Shown here piece by piece: positions 59,075-64,000 of a stretch of 64,000 bases of DNA; within the stretch, counting starts at the first letter, position 1, and the number at the start of each line of letters is the position of its first letter. The stretch is taken from contig NKIH01000001.1 of NCBI GenBank assembly GCA_002255925.1, forward strand, positions 186,001 to 250,000, written 5' to 3'. Source of the stretch: Burkholderiales bacterium PBB6. GTDB lineage: Bacteria > Pseudomonadota > Gammaproteobacteria > Burkholderiales > Burkholderiaceae_C. A program made the position numbers and the translations under genes. Under the pieces are notes generated by a model. That model searched no databases. It had not been told where the DNA came from and saw nothing but the letters and a program-made list of their open reading frames with translations.

Positions 59075-59773
59075 TCAGAGCACCACGGGCTCGATCAGCG
59101 ATGCGCCGTCGTTGCTGGCCCGGCCCACGGCGCGCCCCACCGGCCAGGCTTGCAGGGCCTGCGGCGGGGTGAGGGGCAGCAAGGCGGCCAGGGCGTCGGG
59201 GTCTTGTTGCTGGCGGTCCAGCCAGGCGCCTTGGTGCTCAGGCGTGACGATGACCGGCATGCGGTCATGCACCGGGGCCATCGTCTCATTGGCATCGCGG
59301 GTGATGATGCAGCAGCTCAGCCGCCAGTCCTCGTCACTGGTGGAGCCCTCCGGGCGCCAGGCCTCGAACAGGCCGGCAAACGCCAGCAGCGGGCCATCGG
59401 CGGCGCTGAAGTACCAGGGTTGCTTGTAGGCTTTGCCGTCGGCGCCGGTCATCGGCTGCCATTCATAGAACCCGCTGACCGGGATGAGGCAGCGACGGCG
59501 CCGCACGGCCTGGCGGAACGAGGGTTTGCCGGCCATGCCTTCGAGCCGCGCGTTGTTGAGCTTCGCGCCGATCGACGGGTCTTTGGCCCAGTGCGGAATC
59601 AGCCCCCAGTGCATCAGGTCGGCCACGCGCTCGCCCTCGGGCGTGTTGCGCACCACCGGCACGGCCGAGGTGGGCGCCACGTTCCAGCGCTGCGGGAAGG
59701 GCTGTACCCGGGTCAGGCTGAAGGCCTGCACGAGGGTGGCCGGGTCATAGGCCACCACGTATCTGCCGCACAT
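59075..59773 (-). CDS. yedK: SRAP-family abasic-site/DNA-protein crosslink peptidase (YedK/HMCES type)
   Basis: The 232-residue protein begins 'MCGRYV', leaving Cys2 exposed after Met removal to form the thiazolidine crosslink with abasic DNA. It carries 'PQRWNVAPTSAVPVV', 'LMHWGLIPHWAKD', 'LIPVSGFYEWQ' with the catalytic Glu, and 'VHDRMPVIVTPEHQGAWL' with the active-site His. These are the key elements of HMCES/YedK, which shields abasic sites in single-stranded DNA. The usual 'NARAET' segment is 'NNARLEG' here, a mild variation. Confidence 0.94.
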   Translation of the reverse strand: MCGRYVVAYDPATLVQAFSLTRVQPFPQRWNVAPTSAVPVVRNTPEGERVADLMHWGLIPHWAKDPSIGAKLNNARLEGMAGKPSFRQAVRRRRCLIPVSGFYEWQPMTGADGKAYKQPWYFSAADGPLLAFAGLFEAWRPEGSTSDEDWRLSCCIITRDANETMAPVHDRMPVIVTPEHQGAWLDRQQQDPDALAALLPLTPPQALQAWPVGRAVGRASNDGASLIEPVVL

Positions 59774-59796
59774 GTGGGGTGCCTCCGTGGCGCCGC

Positions 59797-61716
59797 TCAG
59801 CGCGCCCGCTTGGTGATCAGGAAGCGGTCGACCACGCGCCAGCCGGCCGGCACGGGCTCATCCGCATGGCGGCGGCGCGGCACGCTGTCGATGCCGAGCA
59901 TGAACACCTCCAGACCGTCCGGGCCGAGCCGGCAGCGCAGGAAGCCTTTGTGGTCGGCAATGGCCAGCGCACCGAAGGCGTTGTTGGGCAACTGGCCGAA
60001 CACCCCGCTGGCCAGAGCCAGCCAGGCGCCGAAGATCAGCCCGCCCACCCCCATGCCGGCCAGCGCCACCAGCCACCAGGTGGCCAGCGCCGCGCCCATC
60101 GACACCAGCGGATCAGCGGCGGCCAAGGCCCCGGGCCACAGCGCATTCACGGCGTGTTCGGCGCCCAGAAACAGCAGGAAGATGGCGAAGCCGTGCACGG
60201 CGCCCAGCGCCAGCCCGCTGGCCAGGCGGCCCGGCCACGTCCCCGGTCCCTCCCAGGCCACGCGCACGCAGGCGGTCAGCATGGCTGCATTGATGAAGGC
60301 GGCAAACGGGCTGACGACGATGGCCTTGAGCCAGTGCAGGGCGGCGTCCCACAGGCCGGGCGCGGCCACGGCGGCCAGGCTGGCGTGGAAGTTCGCCGCC
60401 GTCACGTAGGCATTGAAGCCGTAGAGCAGGCCCAGACACAGCGCAAAGCCGAGGTTGGAATCCCAGGCCTCGCGCAGCGTCTGGCTGACGCCCAGCTGCC
60501 ACACCGGCCGACTGGGCCGCAGTGCGAACATCGACCAAAGTGCCCGCCAGGCCAGCGCGCGGGTGCGGGCCGGTGGCGGGAAGCTGCAGGCGTGTTCGAA
60601 GCGCGGGTTGTGGGGCGAGGCCGTGTGGGCGCCTGCGCCCGGCCGGCCCACCCGCACGCGCTGGCCGAGGTCGGCGCTGCTGGCCTGCGGTTCGGGCTCG
60701 CGGTCGAGCTGCTTGGTGGCCTGCACGTCAGGGCTGTGGGTGGGGTGCAGGAAGGCGCCGCCCGTGCCGCAGGTGATCAGGTGGGTGTCCAGGCCGGTGG
60801 CCGGGTCGCGGGCCAGGGTTTCGCGCTGGTAGTGGTGCAGATCACCGGCGATGCGGGCGCGCAGCCGGGCACCCCGGGCCTCGATCATGGCTTCGAGGCG
60901 CTGGTAGCGGCGCGGGTAGCCGGGGCTGGCGCCGTCGCCCAGCGGGCGGGTCCAGTAGGGTTCGGGGTAGACCAACAGCACATCGTCGCCGGGCTGGATG
61001 CCCGTCGGGTTGTCAGTGGCCAGCAGGCTGGCAAAACCTTCGAGTTGTTGCCGGTCGATGTCGCCTACCAGCGCGAAATCGAGGCCGAGGATCCAGAAGC
61101 CTTGCGGCAGCCGGGTGGCGAACCAGGTCTGGCGCTGCGGCGTGCGCGCACCGATCACCGCGCCGCGGTCGTAGTTGACGAAGTAGCGGCAGAAGGTGGA
61201 GGCCGAATCGAACCAGTCGTGGTTCTGCGGAATGGCCACCAGGGTCTTGCGCGGGCCGGGCTGGTCGGGGTCGACAAAGCGGCTGGCCGGGTCGCGGGCC
61301 ATGGCCAGCATCTCGATGAAGCGGTACTGGTACTCCTGGGCGCTGGCGCCGGGGTAGGCCAGGTCACCACCCAGCACCAGCAACTCGCCCTCGGGCAGGG
61401 TCCGCATCTGGCCGTTGTCGTCGGGCACGGTCAGCTCACGGGCCAGCAGGGCTTGCGCCACGGTGAAGGTGGCGTTGCCGCCGTCGCCGGTGTCGGACAT
61501 GAAATCGAACCAGAAGGGCTGCTCGACGCTGGCCGGCTGGGCCGACAGATCGACCGGCGTGAGCACCGGCGACAAGGTCTCGCGGCGGTCGAGGTTGCGC
61601 TGGAAGTCGACGGACTGCACCAGCTCACGGCCGGCTTGCCAGAGCACGCCCGGGGCGTACCAGGCAACGCGGCGGCGCTGGTCAGGCGGAATGTTGCTGC
61701 CAAAGGTGCGGGCCAT
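59797..61716 (-). CDS. Membrane-anchored calcineurin-like metallophosphoesterase
   Basis: The 639-residue protein combines an N-terminal phosphoesterase domain with a multi-helix membrane region. Metal-binding motifs appear in order: 'DFMSDTGDGGN' (about 70-80), 'GGDLAYPG', 'PQNHDWFD', 'AGDLHHYQRE' and 'GTGGAFLHPTH' (about 310-320). After a polar segment come about five hydrophobic helices (near 405-580) and a soluble tail. The family cleaves phosphoester bonds, but whether the substrate is a nucleotide, lipid or protein is not shown. The unusual D-box and the long membrane part set it apart from housekeeping enzymes. It is 23 bases upstream of the SRAP gene on the same strand. Confidence 0.85.
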   Translation of the reverse strand: MARTFGSNIPPDQRRRVAWYAPGVLWQAGRELVQSVDFQRNLDRRETLSPVLTPVDLSAQPASVEQPFWFDFMSDTGDGGNATFTVAQALLARELTVPDDNGQMRTLPEGELLVLGGDLAYPGASAQEYQYRFIEMLAMARDPASRFVDPDQPGPRKTLVAIPQNHDWFDSASTFCRYFVNYDRGAVIGARTPQRQTWFATRLPQGFWILGLDFALVGDIDRQQLEGFASLLATDNPTGIQPGDDVLLVYPEPYWTRPLGDGASPGYPRRYQRLEAMIEARGARLRARIAGDLHHYQRETLARDPATGLDTHLITCGTGGAFLHPTHSPDVQATKQLDREPEPQASSADLGQRVRVGRPGAGAHTASPHNPRFEHACSFPPPARTRALAWRALWSMFALRPSRPVWQLGVSQTLREAWDSNLGFALCLGLLYGFNAYVTAANFHASLAAVAAPGLWDAALHWLKAIVVSPFAAFINAAMLTACVRVAWEGPGTWPGRLASGLALGAVHGFAIFLLFLGAEHAVNALWPGALAAADPLVSMGAALATWWLVALAGMGVGGLIFGAWLALASGVFGQLPNNAFGALAIADHKGFLRCRLGPDGLEVFMLGIDSVPRRRHADEPVPAGWRVVDRFLITKRAR

Positions 61717-61749
61717 GCCCGCATGCTAACCGCGCGGCGCGGCCGGGCG

Positions 61750-62571
61750 TCAGGCCACCAGCATCAGCAGATTGCGGCGGTTCTGGGTGCTTTGCGCCAG
61801 CATGCTGACGGCGGCGTACTGGGCCGTCTGGGCGCTGTGCATGCGGCTGACTTCCGCCGCCATGTTCGAGCCGGTGAGCCGCTCATAGCTGCTGCTGCTG
61901 GCCGCCACCTGCTGCTGCAGGCTGCTGGCGGCCGAGGACAGCCGCGACTGCGCCGCGCCCAGCGTGGCCCGGAGCTCCGACACCGTCTTGAGGGCTGCGT
62001 CGAGGGCCTTGGTCATCTGCGCGGCGTGGCTGGGGCCGGCTTGCGGGCCGCTCAGGGTACCGGCGGTGGCTGCCATCACCTGTGCGTTCTGCTGCAGGTT
62101 CTGGGTGTCCACGGTGATGGTGTCGGTGGGGCCGGGGCCGGCCGGCAAGGGCGTGCTGCCAGCGTCACCGGCCAGCATGGCCTGGCCATTGAACCGGGTG
62201 CTGGCCAGGGTGCGTTCCACCTCGGCAGCCATCTGCCGGTACTCGCGGTTCAGGGCTTCGCGGTCGCGGTCGGTGTAGGTGCCATTGCCGGCCTGCTGGG
62301 CCAGCTCGCGCATGCGCTGCAGGTGTTCGGTGGTCTGGCTCAGTGCGCCGTCGGCGGTTTCTGCCAGCGACTGGCCGTCTTCCATGGCCTGCACGGCCAC
62401 GGTGCTGCTGCGCAGCGCGGCTGCCAGGCGATCGGCAATGGCCGAGCCGGCGGCGTCGTCGGTGGCGGAGTTGATGCGGCGCATCGTGGCGATGCGCTCA
62501 ATGGCGGTGCGCTGGTTGGCTGACGACTCACGGTCGGCAGGCAGCGCCGACATGGAGTTGAAAGACAACAT
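61750..62571 (-). CDS. Divergent flagellin
   Basis: The 273-residue protein shows the D0/D1 helices of flagellin at both ends: 'MRRINSATDDAAGSAIADRL' (N-terminal motif), 'HLQRMRELAQQAGNGTYTDR', 'STRFNGQAML', and a C-terminal 'GAAQSRLSSAASSLQQQVAA'. The first ~30 residues and the last residues ('NRRNLLMLVA') depart from the usual consensus, and the surface domain is minimal. Only one flagellin gene is visible and no flagellar assembly or export gene is next to it; a chemotaxis receptor gene lies upstream. Confidence 0.85.
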   Translation of the reverse strand: MLSFNSMSALPADRESSANQRTAIERIATMRRINSATDDAAGSAIADRLAAALRSSTVAVQAMEDGQSLAETADGALSQTTEHLQRMRELAQQAGNGTYTDRDREALNREYRQMAAEVERTLASTRFNGQAMLAGDAGSTPLPAGPGPTDTITVDTQNLQQNAQVMAATAGTLSGPQAGPSHAAQMTKALDAALKTVSELRATLGAAQSRLSSAASSLQQQVAASSSSYERLTGSNMAAEVSRMHSAQTAQYAAVSMLAQSTQNRRNLLMLVA

Positions 62572-62752
62572 GGACGGCCCTTTGGCAACCCTGAAAGCAG
62601 GCTGCCGTCGGCGTCACTATGGCACGGGCCTTCGGAAATCTGAAGCCCTGGGCATGGCCGCTTGTGCCATGTTGGCGTGACTTCCTTCGCGTCTGGCGCC
62701 GTGTTGTGGCGTTGTCTGGTGGTGTCGTGTTCCGGTGCGGGCGGGATGGGCC

Positions 62753-64000
62753 TCAGACGGGCGCGCGCTGGCTGACGCGCGACATGGCCCCCGCCAGGGT
62801 CACCGCCTGGTACTTCAGGCTTTCTGCCGCGGCGGCGCTTTGCTCGACCAGCGCGGCGTTCTGCTGGGTCACCGCATCGAGCTGGCCCACGGCTTGGTTC
62901 ACCTGCACCAGGCCGTCGCTCTGCGCGCTGGCGGCGGCGGTGATCTCGCCAATCATGTCGCTGACGCGCTGCACCGAAGCCACGATGTCGTTCATCGTGC
63001 TGCCGGCGTCCTGCACCAGGCGCGTGCCGTTTTCCACCCGTTCGACGCTGGCGCCGATCAGGGTCTTGATTTCGCGGGCGGCACCGGCCGAGCGCTGGGC
63101 GAGCGAACGCACCTCGCCGGCCACCACCGCAAAGCCGCGGCCCTGCTCACCGGCGCGGGCTGCTTCCACGGCTGCATTCAGCGCCAGGATGTTGGTCTGG
63201 AAGGCGATGCCGTCGATCACGCTGATGATGTCGGAGATCTTCCTCGACGCGGTGTTGATGTCGCTCATCGTCTGCACCACTTCAGACACCACCGCGCCGC
63301 CGCGCTGCGCCACTTCCGCGGCGGAGGCGGCCAGCTGGTTCGCTGTGCGGGCGGAGTCGGCGGTCTGGCGCACGGTGCTGGTCAGCTGCACCATCGACGA
63401 CGCGGTTTGCTGCAGGTGGCTGGCGGCCTGTTCGGTGCGCTGGCTCAAGTCCACGCTGCCGGCGGCGATTTCGGACGAGGCGTTCTGGATGTTGTCGATG
63501 CTGCCGCGCACCGAGCCCATCACGGCGTCGAGCTCCATCAGCGTCTGCTTCATGGTGCCGGCGCCCTGGGTGCTGGTGTCCACCGCGGCGACGTCCAGGA
63601 TGATCTGGCCGTCGGTGCTGCGCACCTGGCTGAGCAGCTGGTTCATTTCTTCGCCCTGCGCAGCGTCGCGGCGCATCAGCAGGGCCATCCACACCTCGAA
63701 GGTGGTTTGGGCCACCACGTAGCCGGCATGAATCAGTACGCGGGCGAGATCAGGCTCGGTCAGGCAATACACCCCGACGCCGCTGGCTTGCAGCCGGTCG
63801 GCCGCCACATGGTGCACGGCGATCAAGCCTGCAGCCAGCAGCAAGGGCCGCCAGTCTCGATACAAGAGCAGGAAGGCCAGGGTGACGAACACGCCGAAGT
63901 GCACTTCCAGCAGGCCGCGCGCCAACTGGATGTGCAGGCCCACCATGCCCATCAGGCTGGCGGCGAGCACCAGGCGTGCCGTCAGGCTGCCCGGGGCCAG
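62753..64000 (-). CDS. Methyl-accepting chemotaxis protein, N-terminus beyond the window
   Basis: The frame stays open to the right edge, so the first part is missing. What is seen starts with several membrane helices ('[20 protein letters not shown]', '[20 protein letters not shown]') rather than a periplasmic ligand domain, which is typical of a Burkholderiales receptor type. The signalling hairpin follows with '[20 protein letters not shown]' and '[20 protein letters not shown]', the CheA/CheW contact tip. The C-terminus is short and lacks the CheR/CheB-tethering pentapeptide. Confidence 0.93.
   Translation of the reverse strand: MAPGSLTARLVLAASLMGMVGLHIQLARGLLEVHFGVFVTLAFLLLYRDWRPLLLAAGLIAVHHVAADRLQASGVGVYCLTEPDLARVLIHAGYVVAQTTFEVWMALLMRRDAAQGEEMNQLLSQVRSTDGQIILDVAAVDTSTQGAGTMKQTLMELDAVMGSVRGSIDNIQNASSEIAAGSVDLSQRTEQAASHLQQTASSMVQLTSTVRQTADSARTANQLAASAAEVAQRGGAVVSEVVQTMSDINTASRKISDIISVIDGIAFQTNILALNAAVEAARAGEQGRGFAVVAGEVRSLAQRSAGAAREIKTLIGASVERVENGTRLVQDAGSTMNDIVASVQRVSDMIGEITAAASAQSDGLVQVNQAVGQLDAVTQQNAALVEQSAAAAESLKYQAVTLAGAMSRVSQRAPV

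Noticed and set aside
59779..62523. Long open frame of 914 codons on the plus strand
   Set aside because: It lies opposite the metallophosphoesterase and flagellin genes, both clear families. Its composition (His, Gln, Gly, Arg-rich, no motifs) is that of a GC-rich antisense shadow.

Overview
This is a GC-rich bacterial chromosome segment that looks like a betaproteobacterium of the order Burkholderiales, in the Rubrivivax/Leptothrix/Ideonella neighbourhood. The reasons are the GC-rich codon use, the membrane-sensor chemotaxis protein, the MipA/OmpV porin, and the mix of RND efflux, TRAP-type binding protein and GGDEF genes. The taxonomic call is inference. I saw no tRNA, rRNA, CRISPR array, insertion sequence or prophage.

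Layout. Positions 1-6223 hold a translationally coupled uptake operon: a TonB-dependent receptor (5' end cut by the window), an oligopeptide/nickel-type binding protein, two permeases and a fused double ATPase. Positions 6204-25214, on the minus strand, hold the most unusual region: one 19-kb operon of six tightly packed genes. In transcription order they encode proteins of 203, 3349, 668, 349, 1367 and 367 residues. The last is an astacin/metzincin-like protease. The 3349-residue protein has a DUF6603-like core and a long series of alternating beta-rich and helical modules. None of the six has a recognisable signal peptide and most match no function I know. This is the best candidate for an undescribed system.

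Positions 25603-28198 carry a small secreted protein coupled to a secreted PA-domain metalloprotease (TTG start), a terminator, and creA. Positions 28228-36949 are mixed housekeeping and signalling genes: a RIO1-type kinase, a lipoprotein, two diguanylate cyclases, a YhhN-type lysoplasmalogenase, a J-domain protein, a His/Lys-rich secreted protein, a lipase-like hydrolase, a small flagellar-rod-like protein, a MazG-like pyrophosphohydrolase and a DHFR-family reductase. Positions 37189-40375 hold an EamA transporter, an ECF sigma factor with a probable membrane partner and a divergent DUF6249-like membrane protein, and a secreted protein.

Positions 40376-41024 are non-coding, relatively AT-rich, and carry one perfect DnaA box plus several close variants within about 520 bp. 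This is an origin-like or DnaA-titrating locus. Then come an RNA-uridine modification pair (RluA-type synthase and TrhO), an AbrB/PIN toxin-antitoxin-like pair with a degenerate PIN active site, and a MarR-RND adaptor-RND pump operon with a clear palindromic operator.

Positions 48792-64000 contain a methyltransferase, an M13 peptidase, and a sensory cluster (hybrid histidine kinase, orphan TRAP binding protein, degenerate histidine kinase). After these come a MipA-type porin, a small unknown protein, an SRAP DNA-protein crosslink peptidase, a membrane metallophosphoesterase, a divergent flagellin and a chemotaxis receptor cut by the window end.
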